Shown: positions 19,579 through 29,383, numbered from the stretch's first letter. The stretch: DNA of 64,000 bases from Parvibaculaceae bacterium Mf 1.05b.01 (GCA_000509225.1 BAOK01000001.1:2724168-2788167), one strand, 5' to 3'. Numbers and translations are program-made. The notes: generated by a model not told the origin, from the sequence alone.

Positions 19579-22500
19579 CAGACGTCACCCCCGCCCTGTG
19601 CCGCCGTCCACTCGCGGACGCGGGCCAGGTGATCATAATCTCCCCAAAGCGCCTGAAACTGAACACGCGGGCGCGACAGGAAGGGTGTGCCCTCGCTTTC
19701 ATAGCGCTGCAAGAGGGCGACAAGTCCCTCCAACACGCCCGCCGCATCCGCGCTGCCATCCTGCGACACCTTTTTCTCCGCCGCACCCGGGTCACCCCCA
19801 GACAAGTGGAGATAGGACAGGACCGATACGGGCCGTGCGGCGAGCGGCGTTCCACTGTCAGCGATGAAACCACCGGCGGCTGCAATGGCGGCTTCCAATG
19901 GCAATTGCGGGCTTAAGCCTGCTTCCACCTGTTTCTTTGAAGGTGGCGCGCCGGTTTTGTAGTCATAGATGGCAAAGGATCCATCCACACGTTCATCAAC
20001 CCGGTCAGCGCGCGCAGACAGTGTCATCGGTCGATCGAACCCCGGAAGGGCCAGCTCGCCCTTGATCTCAGCATGGGTTCGTGTGAGCCCAGTGCGCAGG
20101 TCGCTTTCCCAAATCGACATCCAGCGGGCCACCGCTTCATATCGCGGCCACCAAAAGGCTGTCACACCTGGACGGTTTGGTGCCGTTTCGAAGGCCAGCC
20201 TGCCCATCTCCAGAAATGCCGCTTCGACATTACCGGGCAAAGTATCGGGGAATTTCCGGGCGAAGTTTTCCAGCGCCTGGTGGAGCAGCGTTCCACGTTC
20301 CAATGCGCCCGCATCGGCATCCAGCGGATCGAGCGGTTTAAGGCGCAAGACCTTCTTGGCATAGATCGCATAGGGGTCGCGGATCAGTGTTTCTACTTCA
20401 GTCACAGAATATATGTTTGGCCTTGCTGCCAGAGGAGGTTTCGGCTGAGGCGCGGCGCCGGGGACCACAGACTTTGGCTCATCCAGCTTCTCTGCAATAT
20501 TCAGATAGCTTGTATCGGGTGTCAGTCCGTCTTTCAGACCCGCACCTTTTAGCAGGCTATCAATCCGCAACAGCCAGCGCGAGGCAACGGTCGGCGCCCC
20601 CTCTACCTTCAAAGACCGGGTGATGATCACGTCCGCGCCACAGGCCGCCTGCACAAAGTCATGAGCGGATAGACCAATGCGCCGTTCCGGCGGCTCCAAC
20701 CCCAGCTCTTCGCGCATGGGCCTGCTGAGCCAGGCATCAATGGGCGCCGCTGTCGGCCAGCTCTCTTCGTTCAATCCGCCGAGGACCACCCTGTCGGCAC
20801 TCAAAAGACGGGCTTCAAGCGGGCCCAGTATCGATAATCTGGGATGTTGACCAAATCGGGGTCTCACCATCTGCCCGGCGCTGAGTGTTTCGAGCAGGCG
20901 TAAATAGGCAAGTGGCTCCATAGCGGTCAGGCTGTCGGCCGACGCGAGCAGCGTCTCCATAAAGAGCGCTGTTGCTTCGCCTGCATCGCCTCGATAGAGC
21001 CGATCGGCTCCGGTGGTGTCATCGCTTACCGCTAAAGCCTCCGCCGCCCGCAAATGAGCGTCAACCAAATCCCTCAAAGGCAGTTCGTGGAGATCGTAAC
21101 ACTCAAGGAAGGGGCTAACGGCCGCATCCAAGCGGTTGATGAGATCAACCAACCGGTCTTTCTTGTCTTGCTCCAATTCTGTCTGCGCCAACACATGCCG
21201 AAGACCCGCTATGTCCGGGCCAGGCCGGGGACCGCGTAGGAGCGCGCGTTCAAGCTCGCGCGTTCTCTGACCACATTCCGCAGGGTTCAACCCCAATGCA
21301 GTCAATGGGTGTTTCAACACATCCAACAAAGAGACGGGTGCGAGGCCTTCCGACGCGGTGACGGCGAGAAGCCGCAGGAAACCGAAAGGCGCTGTCCCGG
21401 TGAGCGGTGTGCCTGCACTATCGTCAATGGGAATATCCCAACGTCCAAGCTCTTGCGCCACACGCCGGGCCAAAGACCGGTCCGGGGTTACCAGAATGCC
21501 GGTGCGCTCAGGCACCTCCAGAGTTTCGCGTAATGCACAGGCTATTGCCGCTGCTTCCTCTCGCGGGGTCGGTGCCTCAATCAATGTGAGACCTGTTGTG
21601 GCGGCGGCTTGATCGAATGCGCGCGCGTCTCTCCCACTCCAGGCATCTGTGGTTTCTGCCGGACGTAGCGCGTCTGACAAAAAGGCGGCGCGGTCCTTTG
21701 CGACAGTTGAGGGTTTCGCATGCGGCCATGTCTGCACCTGCTCTCTGTCCGCTCCGATGCTCGCCAGCAATTGCTTCATGCCATATTGCGGATGAGACGG
21801 CCCCACAGCCTGCCAGCCGCGCGCATCAAGTGCCTGATCAAGACCGGGAAGAATCACGGCTCCCTTCGGCAGAAGAGCAACTGTCTTCAAGAGATCAGCC
21901 GTCGCAGGAATGGAGCCCGTTGACCCTGCCGCGATGACCGGGTGCGCTGGCGGATTTGATGCCCAGGCCTCTGTTTCAGCACGGATTGCCAGGTTGCGTC
22001 GTTTCGCAGGATCGATAAGTCCCCGCTCGGCCAGTTCCTGCGGCCAGTAGTCGAGGGCTATCTCCAAAAAGGAAAGCGTGTGTTGCCAATGCTCGGCGAA
22101 ACGGTCTGGCACCAGATCCCGCACCTTTGACAGATCAACACCCTCGGTCTCCGCGCTATCAATCAGGTGAGCGAGCTCTGCCGCAAGCGAGGTCGCCTGC
22201 CCGGCGTTTTTTGGCCCGAAGGGACTTCCCCTTCCCCAGGCGAGAATCAGTCTGGCCAGTCGCAATTGCCGGTCCATACCATCAATCGCAGGCGGCAGAT
22301 CAAGGCTCCCCGGAACAGCTTCCGCTGGGTCGGCGGTCAGCAACAGTTCTTCTTCGTCCACATCGCCTAGGGGACGTATATGCGGCAGCAGAATAGCTTT
22401 GCCATCACCGGCACGAAGAAAAGCTTCCGTCAGAGAGCGTACCGCCCGGCGCGTCGGGAGCAGGATGGTGAGGTCAGCCAGCGCTTCAGGTTTGTCAGAA

Positions 22501-22607
22501 AGCGTTCCTTGCAAACCAGGGTCTGCCACAAGCGCCCTTGCCAGGGCGTCCAGAAAAGGAACGCCCGGTGGAATGGTGAACAGCGTTGGCAAAGAATCGT
22601 GGGCCAT
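19578..22607 (-). CDS. addB: Double-strand break repair protein AddB
   Basis: Partner of AddA with an inactive helicase-like core and a C-terminal nuclease. Seen: PTRRAVRSLTEAF near residue 50; the superfamily-like VVLGGLNEESWP near the middle; and the nuclease motif FAIYDYKTGAPPSKKQV near residue 900. The protein has 1009 residues, typical of the alphaproteobacterial form. It contains few cysteines, so the iron-sulfur staple known from Bacillus AddB is not evident. It starts 115 bp after murU on the same strand. Confidence 0.93.
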   Translation of the reverse strand: MAHDSLPTLFTIPPGVPFLDALARALVADPGLQGTLSDKPEALADLTILLPTRRAVRSLTEAFLRAGDGKAILLPHIRPLGDVDEEELLLTADPAEAVPGSLDLPPAIDGMDRQLRLARLILAWGRGSPFGPKNAGQATSLAAELAHLIDSAETEGVDLSKVRDLVPDRFAEHWQHTLSFLEIALDYWPQELAERGLIDPAKRRNLAIRAETEAWASNPPAHPVIAAGSTGSIPATADLLKTVALLPKGAVILPGLDQALDARGWQAVGPSHPQYGMKQLLASIGADREQVQTWPHAKPSTVAKDRAAFLSDALRPAETTDAWSGRDARAFDQAAATTGLTLIEAPTPREEAAAIACALRETLEVPERTGILVTPDRSLARRVAQELGRWDIPIDDSAGTPLTGTAPFGFLRLLAVTASEGLAPVSLLDVLKHPLTALGLNPAECGQRTRELERALLRGPRPGPDIAGLRHVLAQTELEQDKKDRLVDLINRLDAAVSPFLECYDLHELPLRDLVDAHLRAAEALAVSDDTTGADRLYRGDAGEATALFMETLLASADSLTAMEPLAYLRLLETLSAGQMVRPRFGQHPRLSILGPLEARLLSADRVVLGGLNEESWPTAAPIDAWLSRPMREELGLEPPERRIGLSAHDFVQAACGADVIITRSLKVEGAPTVASRWLLRIDSLLKGAGLKDGLTPDTSYLNIAEKLDEPKSVVPGAAPQPKPPLAARPNIYSVTEVETLIRDPYAIYAKKVLRLKPLDPLDADAGALERGTLLHQALENFARKFPDTLPGNVEAAFLEMGRLAFETAPNRPGVTAFWWPRYEAVARWMSIWESDLRTGLTRTHAEIKGELALPGFDRPMTLSARADRVDERVDGSFAIYDYKTGAPPSKKQVEAGLSPQLPLEAAIAAAGGFIADSGTPLAARPVSVLSYLHLSGGDPGAAEKKVSQDGSADAAGVLEGLVALLQRYESEGTPFLSRPRVQFQALWGDYDHLARVREWTAAQGGGDV

Positions 22608-22722
22608 GACCTCAGTCTATCCGGGTGAGGCTACAACGTATTGCGTTTAATCGGAGCCACAAGACGGCGCTCAGATCACGCCTTTTTTGGCACTTTGATG
22701 AATCACGCACACGCAAAGCGCT

Positions 22723-23436
22723 TTACAGATCGCGCAGGAACCGTTCTGCGTCAGCAAGATCGCTGGGCGTCCCCACATGCATCCAGGTTGCCTCCATGCG
22801 CAGGCCAAAAAGACGGCCTCGCTCCATCGCTTGGTCCCAGATGAGATTGGTGGAGAAGGGCCCCTCCGGCCCGTCATCAAACAGCGTCGGTTTGACGATC
22901 TGAACGCCGGCAAACATGAAGGGCGCGACGGTCTGTTCCTCCCGGCGGACCAGACGCCCATCAGGCTCCATTGTGAAGTCGCCCCGGCGTACTTCACCAA
23001 TCGTGTTGGTGGCGCTGGCAATCATCAAAAGCGCGTCCATATGCTCCGGGTCCCAAGCTTCCATCATGCGCGTGAGGGTCGGACGGCGGCCTTCAATCCA
23101 CACACTGTCGGAGTTGAACGTGATTATGGGGTCATCGCCCAATAAGGGTCTGGCTTTCTTGACGCCGCCGCCGGTGTCAAGAAGGTCTGTGCGCTCATCT
23201 GAAATCATGATCTTCGGAGCTGAGAGCCTCTTCAAATGGGCTTCAAGAAGACCTGCGTGGGCATGCACGTTGACAACGACCTCGTCTACGCCTGCCGCGC
23301 TCAAGCGTGCCAGCGCGTGGTCGATGAGAGGTTTCCCCATAAAGCGAACCAATGGCTTTGGCTTGTCATCGGTGAGAGGCGCCATGCGTGTGCCGTGCCC
23401 GGCGCCCATGATCATCGCGCGTTTAATCTGGGTCAC
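22723..23436 (-). CDS. murU: N-acetylmuramate alpha-1-phosphate uridylyltransferase (MurU-like nucleotidyltransferase)
   Basis: In the cell-wall recycling bypass, MurU makes UDP-MurNAc from MurNAc-1-phosphate, entering peptidoglycan synthesis after the fosfomycin target. The 237-residue protein has the nucleotidyltransferase loop GAGHGTRMAPLTDDKPKPLV (residues 11-30), LIDHALARL, and FNSDSVWIEG with the metal aspartate. It starts with GTG and overlaps the upstream kinase gene by 4 bp (GTGA). The pairing with an AmgK-type kinase, rather than sequence alone, supports MurU over other sugar nucleotidyltransferases. Confidence 0.85.
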   Translation of the reverse strand: MTQIKRAMIMGAGHGTRMAPLTDDKPKPLVRFMGKPLIDHALARLSAAGVDEVVVNVHAHAGLLEAHLKRLSAPKIMISDERTDLLDTGGGVKKARPLLGDDPIITFNSDSVWIEGRRPTLTRMMEAWDPEHMDALLMIASATNTIGEVRRGDFTMEPDGRLVRREEQTVAPFMFAGVQIVKPTLFDDGPEGPFSTNLIWDQAMERGRLFGLRMEATWMHVGTPSDLADAERFLRDL

Positions 23437-24548
23437 GCTGGTGTCTCGGCGATCTGCCCTGCGGCGGGCGCATCTTTCAAAAAATGGTTTTCCACAAAGC
23501 GGGCCAGATCGGAAAGGGCGGGATGCGCCAGATTGCGCCTCAAATAATCCTGCGTGCGGGCCATGTGGACCATGTAACGGGGCTTATTGTCTCGCTTCAA
23601 AAGCCGTGGCCACAGTCCCATGAGGCGAAGCGCCCGCTCCGCACCCAGAACGGCGTAAGCGGCTTCAAACTCATCAGCGTCAAACCGAGCATCGGCATTC
23701 TTCATCGCCTGAACATAATAGCCGCGCATCACCTCTTCACGCTCCACGGGCACGTCCCGGCGTGCATCCTGCAGAAAGGAGACCGGGTCATACGCAAGTG
23801 AGCCGATCAGTGCATCCTGATAGTCAATCAAACCAACACGCTCCAAGCCGCGCCCCTTCGATTGCCAGAGAATATTGGGTGAATGAAAATCCCGCAGAAA
23901 GAGTGTGCGGGGGCCTGCTTCAATCAGCGGCCAAAGTGCTGTCCAGATTGCGTCATACTCAGCCCGCAAGTCGTCGCTCGCCTGCGTGCCCATTACCACG
24001 GGTAGATACCAATCAAGTGGCATGGCGGTTTCGATGCGGTAAATACCGTCATCAAATGAAGGCACATCATGGGTGCTTCCATCCCCAACTGACAATAGCC
24101 CCGGCGTTCCTGCCTGCTGCAACGCCACGAGAACGTCCAGCCCCGCGCGATACATATCATCCAGCACTTCGCCTGCAGGGCCCGTACCTTTGTCGATCAT
24201 GCCACCGAAGTCAGCTGTGCCGAAATCTTCGAGCAGCAGGAAGCCATGTTCTAGGTCACTAGCAATGATATCGGGCGCGCGCAGTCCGAGGCTTTTGAGG
24301 TAAGAACCGACAGCCACGAAGGGGCGTACATCTTCGGCCAGGTGCGCAAGCTTGGAATAGGCGGCATGGGTGCCTTCTGAAGGTGAATCGGGACCAGCTG
24401 GCCAGTCCATAAGAACGCCGTTGGCGCCGTTCAGTGCCAGGCGCTCGTAGCGACGCAGCGACGCATCTCCCTGCAGGAAGCTTCGTGTTGCGGTTCCCCA
24501 GCCTGCACGCTCCAGGAAGGCCGCTAAAAGTTCTTCTCGTTCGCTCAC
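23433..24548 (-). CDS. amgK: Sugar kinase AmgK (aminoglycoside phosphotransferase family)
   Basis: AmgK phosphorylates the anomeric position of MurNAc and GlcNAc recovered from the wall, handing the product to MurU. The 371-residue protein has an aminoglycoside-phosphotransferase fold: SFLQGDASLRRYERL near the start (nucleotide and substrate loop), LLLEDFGTADF (hinge), the catalytic segment FLRDFHSPNILW, and the metal Asp in VGLIDYQDALIG. Overlaps murU by 4 bp and follows tsaE by 42 bp, the usual alphaproteobacterial tsaE-amgK-murU order. Function is taken from the Pseudomonas pathway. Confidence 0.87.
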   Translation of the reverse strand: MSEREELLAAFLERAGWGTATRSFLQGDASLRRYERLALNGANGVLMDWPAGPDSPSEGTHAAYSKLAHLAEDVRPFVAVGSYLKSLGLRAPDIIASDLEHGFLLLEDFGTADFGGMIDKGTGPAGEVLDDMYRAGLDVLVALQQAGTPGLLSVGDGSTHDVPSFDDGIYRIETAMPLDWYLPVVMGTQASDDLRAEYDAIWTALWPLIEAGPRTLFLRDFHSPNILWQSKGRGLERVGLIDYQDALIGSLAYDPVSFLQDARRDVPVEREEVMRGYYVQAMKNADARFDADEFEAAYAVLGAERALRLMGLWPRLLKRDNKPRYMVHMARTQDYLRRNLAHPALSDLARFVENHFLKDAPAAGQIAETPA

Positions 24549-24590
24549 GCTCGCCCTCTTGTTCGGCTTTTCTTGCAGGCCATCCTGGTC

Positions 24591-25118
24591 TCACGTATCA
24601 TTCTGCAACATTTTCTCTTGCGCGCGGTTAATGCGGTCTTCCCATGAGGCCCCACGCCCCGTCAAGCATGCGACGCGCCCATCGCCGACCTCTTTCAGCT
24701 CAATGTCCAGCCGTTCGGCCGGGAGCTCATCCGCCATGCGGTCCGGCCATTCAATGAGCAGAAGGCCGCCCTCAAGCGCTTCTTCCAATCCAAGCTCAAT
24801 CAGCTCATCAGGATCAGATAGTCGGTAAAGGTCTGCATGCCATATGGGCAGAGAGCCCGCCTCATAGGTTTGCACGAGGGTGAAGGTCGGGCTTGGCACA
24901 TCCTCCCGCAGGCCTGATGCAGCAAGGAGCGTTTGGATGATCGCGCGCGCCAGACTTGTCTTGCCCGCTCCCAGATCCCCCCAGAGTGCAATAACGTCAC
25001 GCTGGCCGACCATGTCCGCCAGCGTTTTGCCGAGCCTGTCCGTCGCCAGGGCGTCAACCAAGGCAATTTCGCATGCGCTATCGTTTTGCGCGGTGGGCGG
25101 TGGTGTGATCCTACTCAT
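24591..25118 (-). CDS. tsaE: tRNA threonylcarbamoyladenosine biosynthesis protein TsaE
   Basis: ATPase that works with TsaB and TsaD (not in this window) to put the t6A base next to tRNA anticodons. The 175-residue protein contains the Walker A GDLGAGKTS (47-55), VPSPTFTLVQTYEAG, the family signature HADLYRLSDPDELIELGLEE, and LLIEWPDRM. An N-terminal extension of about 17 residues and a C-terminal tail add to the usual 150-residue core. It is the first gene of the leftward run ending in trxA. In relatives divL often sits upstream; here accessory genes intervene. Confidence 0.93.
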   Translation of the reverse strand: MSRITPPPTAQNDSACEIALVDALATDRLGKTLADMVGQRDVIALWGDLGAGKTSLARAIIQTLLAASGLREDVPSPTFTLVQTYEAGSLPIWHADLYRLSDPDELIELGLEEALEGGLLLIEWPDRMADELPAERLDIELKEVGDGRVACLTGRGASWEDRINRAQEKMLQNDT

Positions 25119-25280
25119 AGGCGTCCTTGTACGCGTTCAATGCATCTGTCTTCAAGGGGCACAGATAACCTGAGCCATGGCTATCTTTTGGGTATTTTCG
25201 GCGGAATCCTTGCGTCCCTTCGCCTCATCGCGCACATTTCACTTGAACTGAACCGGCTGTGGCGGCACATTCAGATCAAC

Positions 25281-25304
25281 AAAAGTGACGCATGCGTCAC
25301 TTTT
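25281..25304. promoter_or_regulatory. 24-bp perfect palindrome upstream of the FAD reductase gene
   Basis: The half AAAAGTGACGCA (25281-25292) is followed directly by its exact reverse complement TGCGTCACTTTT (25293-25304). It ends 41 bp before the reductase start, just upstream of TATAAGAG, so it lies where a dimeric regulator could block or assist transcription. The regulator gene is not identified. Confidence 0.65.
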
Positions 25305-25345
25305 ATAAGAGTGTGGTTCAGAGGAAACTGGGAGGAGCATTCACC

Positions 25346-26569
25346 ATGTCAGATGGGGTGATCATTGTCGGAGCCGGACATGCCGCCGGCCAAGCAGTCG
25401 CCAGCCTGCGATCAGAGGGCTATGAAGGCCCGATCACAGTGATCGGCGACGAGCCCTATGTTCCCTATCAGCGCCCGCCTCTGTCCAAGAAATTCCTGGC
25501 CGGTGAAATCGACATTGACCGGGTTTATTTCAAGCCGCCGGATTTTTATGAGAAGTCCAACGCTGAGATGGTCCTCGGGCGAAAGGTCGTCGAAATCGAA
25601 CGCCCGAAAAAGATTGTGCATCTAGATGATGGAAGCACGCGGGGGTACGACAAGCTCATTCTGGCGACCGGTAGCCGTGTTCGCGAGCTCAACATTCCAG
25701 GCTTTGACCTGGAAGGCGTGTTTTATCTTCGCACAATCGAAGATGTCGAAGCGATCCAGAGCAAGTTCAATGAAGGCGGGAAGATGGTCGTCGTAGGTGG
25801 CGGCTATATCGGCCTGGAAGTTGCTGCTGTTGCCGCGCAGCGCGGGATTGACGTGACGGTACTTGAAATGGCGCCGCGGGTTCTTGCCCGCGTGGTCGAT
25901 CCGATCCTCTCCAAGTTTTATACGAAGGCCCACACAGAAGCCGGCGTCAAAATCGAGACCGGCGTCACGGTTTCCGGATTTGAAGGATCTAACGGCAAGA
26001 TCGAGAAGATCGACTGCGGCGACGGCAAAACCTTTGACGCTGATTTTGCCATCGTTGGGGTTGGGATCATTCCCAATGTGGAGCTCGCCGACGAAGCAGG
26101 CCTGAAAGTCGAAAATGGTATTGCCGTTGATGAATTGTGTCGAACGGAAGATCCGGACATTTATGCGATTGGGGATTGCACCAACCATCCCAATCCTATT
26201 CTCGGCACCCGGTTGCGTCTTGAGTCTGTGCACAATGCCCTTGAACAGGGAAAGACTGCGGCGGCGTCCATTTGTGGCAAGGAAAAACCATACGCGCAAG
26301 TACCGTGGTTCTGGTCAGACCAATATGATCTGAAGCTGCAAATCGTCGGGCTCTCTGCTGGTTATGATGAAGTGGTGGTGCGGGGCGATCCGGAGAACGA
26401 GCGCTCCTTTGCGGTCTTCTATCTAAAAGACGGGGTGATGATTGCCTCTGATGCGGTTAACCGCGCACCGGAACATATGATGTCGCGGAGACTTATTGCT
26501 GCGAAGGCAAAAATCCCCGCCGCGAAGCTCGCGGACGAAAGCATCAACATGAAAGACATGGCGAAGTAG
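25346..26569 (+). CDS. NAD(P)H-dependent FAD oxidoreductase, ferredoxin reductase type
   Basis: A 407-residue flavoprotein of the class that passes electrons from NAD(P)H to a [2Fe-2S] ferredoxin or rubredoxin (putidaredoxin or rhodocoxin reductase type). Two dinucleotide-binding folds are seen: IIVGAGHAAGQAVASLR at the N-terminus for FAD, and VVGGGYIGLEVAA near 155-167 for NAD(P)H. PYQRPPLSKKFL and DIYAIGDCTNHPNP (second FAD motif) are typical, and a reductase C-terminal domain follows. The ATG at 25346 has GGGAGGAG at 25331-25338 upstream. No ferredoxin, P450 or oxygenase is adjacent, so the partner is unknown. Confidence 0.88.
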   Translation: MSDGVIIVGAGHAAGQAVASLRSEGYEGPITVIGDEPYVPYQRPPLSKKFLAGEIDIDRVYFKPPDFYEKSNAEMVLGRKVVEIERPKKIVHLDDGSTRGYDKLILATGSRVRELNIPGFDLEGVFYLRTIEDVEAIQSKFNEGGKMVVVGGGYIGLEVAAVAAQRGIDVTVLEMAPRVLARVVDPILSKFYTKAHTEAGVKIETGVTVSGFEGSNGKIEKIDCGDGKTFDADFAIVGVGIIPNVELADEAGLKVENGIAVDELCRTEDPDIYAIGDCTNHPNPILGTRLRLESVHNALEQGKTAAASICGKEKPYAQVPWFWSDQYDLKLQIVGLSAGYDEVVVRGDPENERSFAVFYLKDGVMIASDAVNRAPEHMMSRRLIAAKAKIPAAKLADESINMKDMAK

Positions 26570-26586
26570 CAGGCTTCACCTTTCAA

Positions 26587-27018
26587 TCAATGAGTTTGAC
26601 TGAATGCCACCTTGAGCAGCATCTCTCCTGTGGCATCGTGAATGGACCTGCCGGTCTCAATGAAACCGTAACGGTGGTAGAATCGGCGGCCCGCCAAATT
26701 CTTTTCAAACACCTCAAGCCACATTGGCCCTTTCAGAGCAATGGCGTGATCCACCAATGCTCTGCCTAGACCTTTGCCATGGCAGGATGGATCGAGAAAC
26801 AGTCCGCCAATCTCATCTCCATTGAGCGCGATGAAACCAACCGGGTCTCCCTCTGTTTCAATCACCCATGTCTCAGAATGCGGCAAATATACGCGTCGGA
26901 GCATATCCGCTTCCTGCTCCACAAATGAGTGATCCAGAAAAGGGTGAGCGATCCGAGTTGCAGCTCTCCAGGCGGCCTCCAGTGCTGCCGTGTCTTCTAC
27001 TTTGTATTTTCTAATCAT
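26587..27018 (-). CDS. GNAT family N-acetyltransferase
   Basis: A 143-residue single-domain acetyltransferase. The acetyl-CoA loop is in FLDPSCHGKGLGRALVDHA (the Q/RxxGxG/A pattern with G-x-G-x-G). GFIALNGDEIGGLFLDP supplies the central strand and RRFYHRYGFIETG the C-terminal motif. The N-terminal segment with TRIAHPFLDHSFVEQE resembles the YjaB-like subgroup. The ATG at 27018 is taken; a GTG two codons upstream is possible. It converges with the FAD reductase, 17 bp apart. Substrate unknown. Confidence 0.82.
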   Translation of the reverse strand: MIRKYKVEDTAALEAAWRAATRIAHPFLDHSFVEQEADMLRRVYLPHSETWVIETEGDPVGFIALNGDEIGGLFLDPSCHGKGLGRALVDHAIALKGPMWLEVFEKNLAGRRFYHRYGFIETGRSIHDATGEMLLKVAFSQTH

Positions 27019-27091
27019 GCTCACGGCACATCATCTCCGGATCCTTCTCGACTTTGATAGCACTTACTGGGTTAAGTCCATGGGGCACTAA

Positions 27092-27126
27092 AAAAGGGCG
27101 TCTCGATTGTACGAGAGCGCCCTTTT
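27092..27126 (-). terminator. Terminator after the molybdenum hydroxylase genes
   Basis: AAAAGGGCGTCTCG (27092-27105) pairs with CGAGAGCGCCCTTTT (27112-27126) with a one-base bulge and a 6-nt loop. For leftward transcripts the stem is followed by a U-run. It lies 20 bp beyond the stop of the large hydroxylase subunit. Confidence 0.8.
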
Positions 27127-27146
27127 CTTTGTTCTGCTGTCGCCGC

Positions 27147-29372
27147 TTAGTCAGCAGCTGATGCCAGCCTTGGACCCGCTTTAAAGTCATGGTTCATAAG
27201 TGGCAAGGAACGCACCCGCTGACCTGTCAGCGTGAAGAGGGCGTTTGCCACGGCCGGCGCGATGCAGGGCGTGCCAGGCTCACCCAGTCCACCAAACGGT
27301 GCATCTGACTCCATAAAGTGGATGTCAATTTCCGGCGTTTGTGCCAGACGAACCGCGTCATAATCCGGGAAGTTCCCCTGCACGACGGCGCCATCTTCAA
27401 TGGTGATATCGCCGTAAAGCGCTGCCGTCAGGCCGTAAATGACGCCACTTTCAATTTGTGCGGCGGCCCCATCGGGATTGACCACCGGACCACAATCAAC
27501 GGCACAGGTGACTTTGTGGACTTTTGGCTCGCCTGTATCATCGATAGACACTTCAACGATCTGAGCCACGATCGTGTCAAAGCTCTGTTGAAGGGCGACA
27601 CCACGCGCATGGCCAGCCGGCAGAGGCGTGCCCCATCCTGCCGCTTCACCTGCCTTTGCAAGCACTGCCTTGTGGCGCGGGTTGTCCCCGATCAGAGACA
27701 TGCGGAACTCGAACGGATCCTTGCCAGCGGCATTTGCCACTTCATCCACAAAACTCTCATTGAAGAAAGAGTGCTGTGTGTGGGCGACCGACCGCCACGC
27801 GCCATACGGCACATGGACCGGACTTTCCACATAGCGGATTGATTGGTTCGCTACGGCGTAAGGAATGTGGCTTGCTTCTGCAGGCTCATCCTTGCGGATA
27901 TAGCGGTTCACCCAGGCTGTTGGCTCACCCTTGTCATTAAGCGTTGCAGACATATGGGCTGCGACAGCAGGACGGTAATAGTCATGCTGCACATCTTCCT
28001 CGCGCGACCAAACGAGTTTCACCGGACCGCCAACCTGCTTAGCGATTTTTGTTGCCTGGTGAACATGGTTTGAGGCTGATGGACCGCGACGTCCAAAGCC
28101 GCCCCCCAGCATGAAATTATTCACATGCACATTCTCTGGCGCAACACCTGCTACTTCTGCGACAACGTTGCGGGTTGAAAGACCGTCCTGGGTACCGACC
28201 CATACTTCTACCTTGTCATCCTTAAATTCGATGGTGCAGTTCATCGGCTCCATGCAGGTATGCGCAAGGAAGGGAACTTCATAGCGAGCCTCAATGAGAT
28301 CGCCGCCTTCAGCCATCGCCGCAACCGCGTCGCCAATCTCGACATCTTCTTCCGACTCGGCATTTTCGAGATTGTCGTGGAAGGTTGCAAAGATGGACTC
28401 TGTCGACACTGACCCATTGCCGCCATCATCAAACTCAACTTCTACAAGTTCCAACGCTTGTTTGGCGCGCCAGTAATTGTCAGCGACCACTGCAACACCA
28501 TCGTCTGTCGAGACAACTGCGGTGACACCGCGCTGATTGAGCGCCGCTGACCCATCGAAACTTTTGACAGAGCCGCCAAATACGGGAGCCTGGCGGATCG
28601 CTGCAATTTTCAAGTCGGGACGCTGAACATCAACGCCATACTGCGCTGTGCCATCCACCTTGGAGGGAATGTCATAACGTGGCTTGGACGTGCCGATGAT
28701 TGTGAAATCTTTGCGATCTTTGAGCGTGGGACTCTTGGGCGGGGAATATTCCGCCGCTGCAGCCGCTAGCTCGCCAAAGGTTGCACTCTTGCCGGAGGCG
28801 GCATGGTGTACATGGCTCAATCGAGCGGTCAATTCGCTCTCTGGCACATTCCACTTGTCAGCAGCTGCGCGGATGAGCATTTCCTTTGCTGCCGCGCCCG
28901 CAACACGCATGCCGTATTGCCCTGTGAAACGCACAGACGTTGATCCACCTGTGATCTGGCCCACCATCATCTCTGCAATTTTGAAGAAGCTAGCATCCAC
29001 AACGCCCGTGAGAGCTGAGGGAATGGGTGTCTGACCCACAATATAGCCCTTCGCCAGCGGCCCGTTTGCCCAGACATCATCGGCAGGCGCCTGGACCATC
29101 TGAACGAGATCCCAATCAGCTTCCATTTCTTCTGCCGCCATCATGGGCATAGATGTATGAACGCCCTGACCCATTTCTGAGTGGGGCACATAGACCGTCA
29201 CTTTGTTATCCGGATCTATCTTCAACCATGTCGTGGTGAAGTGTTCTCCTTCACCTGCCGCAAATGCCTGAGCACGTTCTGGTCGCGAAGAGCCGAGAGT
29301 GGCATATCCAAGCAGCATGCCGCCGCCGACTACTGTGCCACCTATGAGAAGTTGTCGTCTTGTCGGTTTCAT
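27147..29372 (-). CDS. Molybdopterin-binding subunit of a xanthine dehydrogenase-family hydroxylase (isoquinoline 1-oxidoreductase beta type)
   Basis: Large subunit of a two-subunit molybdenum hydroxylase, a family that oxidises aldehydes or N-heterocycles with water as oxygen source. The 741-residue protein begins with a Tat-like leader (TRRQLLIGG, then a hydrophobic stretch), so it is probably exported folded. Molybdopterin-site motifs include FMLGGGFGRR, AHTCMEPMNC and, near the C-terminus, GGLGEPGTPCIAPAVANAL with the catalytic Glu. The start at 29372 keeps the twin-arginine leader near the N-terminus. The Fe-S subunit lies 11 bp upstream. No FAD subunit is present, as is usual for this subtype. 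Substrate unknown. Confidence 0.88.
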   Translation of the reverse strand: MKPTRRQLLIGGTVVGGGMLLGYATLGSSRPERAQAFAAGEGEHFTTTWLKIDPDNKVTVYVPHSEMGQGVHTSMPMMAAEEMEADWDLVQMVQAPADDVWANGPLAKGYIVGQTPIPSALTGVVDASFFKIAEMMVGQITGGSTSVRFTGQYGMRVAGAAAKEMLIRAAADKWNVPESELTARLSHVHHAASGKSATFGELAAAAAEYSPPKSPTLKDRKDFTIIGTSKPRYDIPSKVDGTAQYGVDVQRPDLKIAAIRQAPVFGGSVKSFDGSAALNQRGVTAVVSTDDGVAVVADNYWRAKQALELVEVEFDDGGNGSVSTESIFATFHDNLENAESEEDVEIGDAVAAMAEGGDLIEARYEVPFLAHTCMEPMNCTIEFKDDKVEVWVGTQDGLSTRNVVAEVAGVAPENVHVNNFMLGGGFGRRGPSASNHVHQATKIAKQVGGPVKLVWSREEDVQHDYYRPAVAAHMSATLNDKGEPTAWVNRYIRKDEPAEASHIPYAVANQSIRYVESPVHVPYGAWRSVAHTQHSFFNESFVDEVANAAGKDPFEFRMSLIGDNPRHKAVLAKAGEAAGWGTPLPAGHARGVALQQSFDTIVAQIVEVSIDDTGEPKVHKVTCAVDCGPVVNPDGAAAQIESGVIYGLTAALYGDITIEDGAVVQGNFPDYDAVRLAQTPEIDIHFMESDAPFGGLGEPGTPCIAPAVANALFTLTGQRVRSLPLMNHDFKAGPRLASAAD

Positions 29373-29383
29373 ATCTCTTCCCC

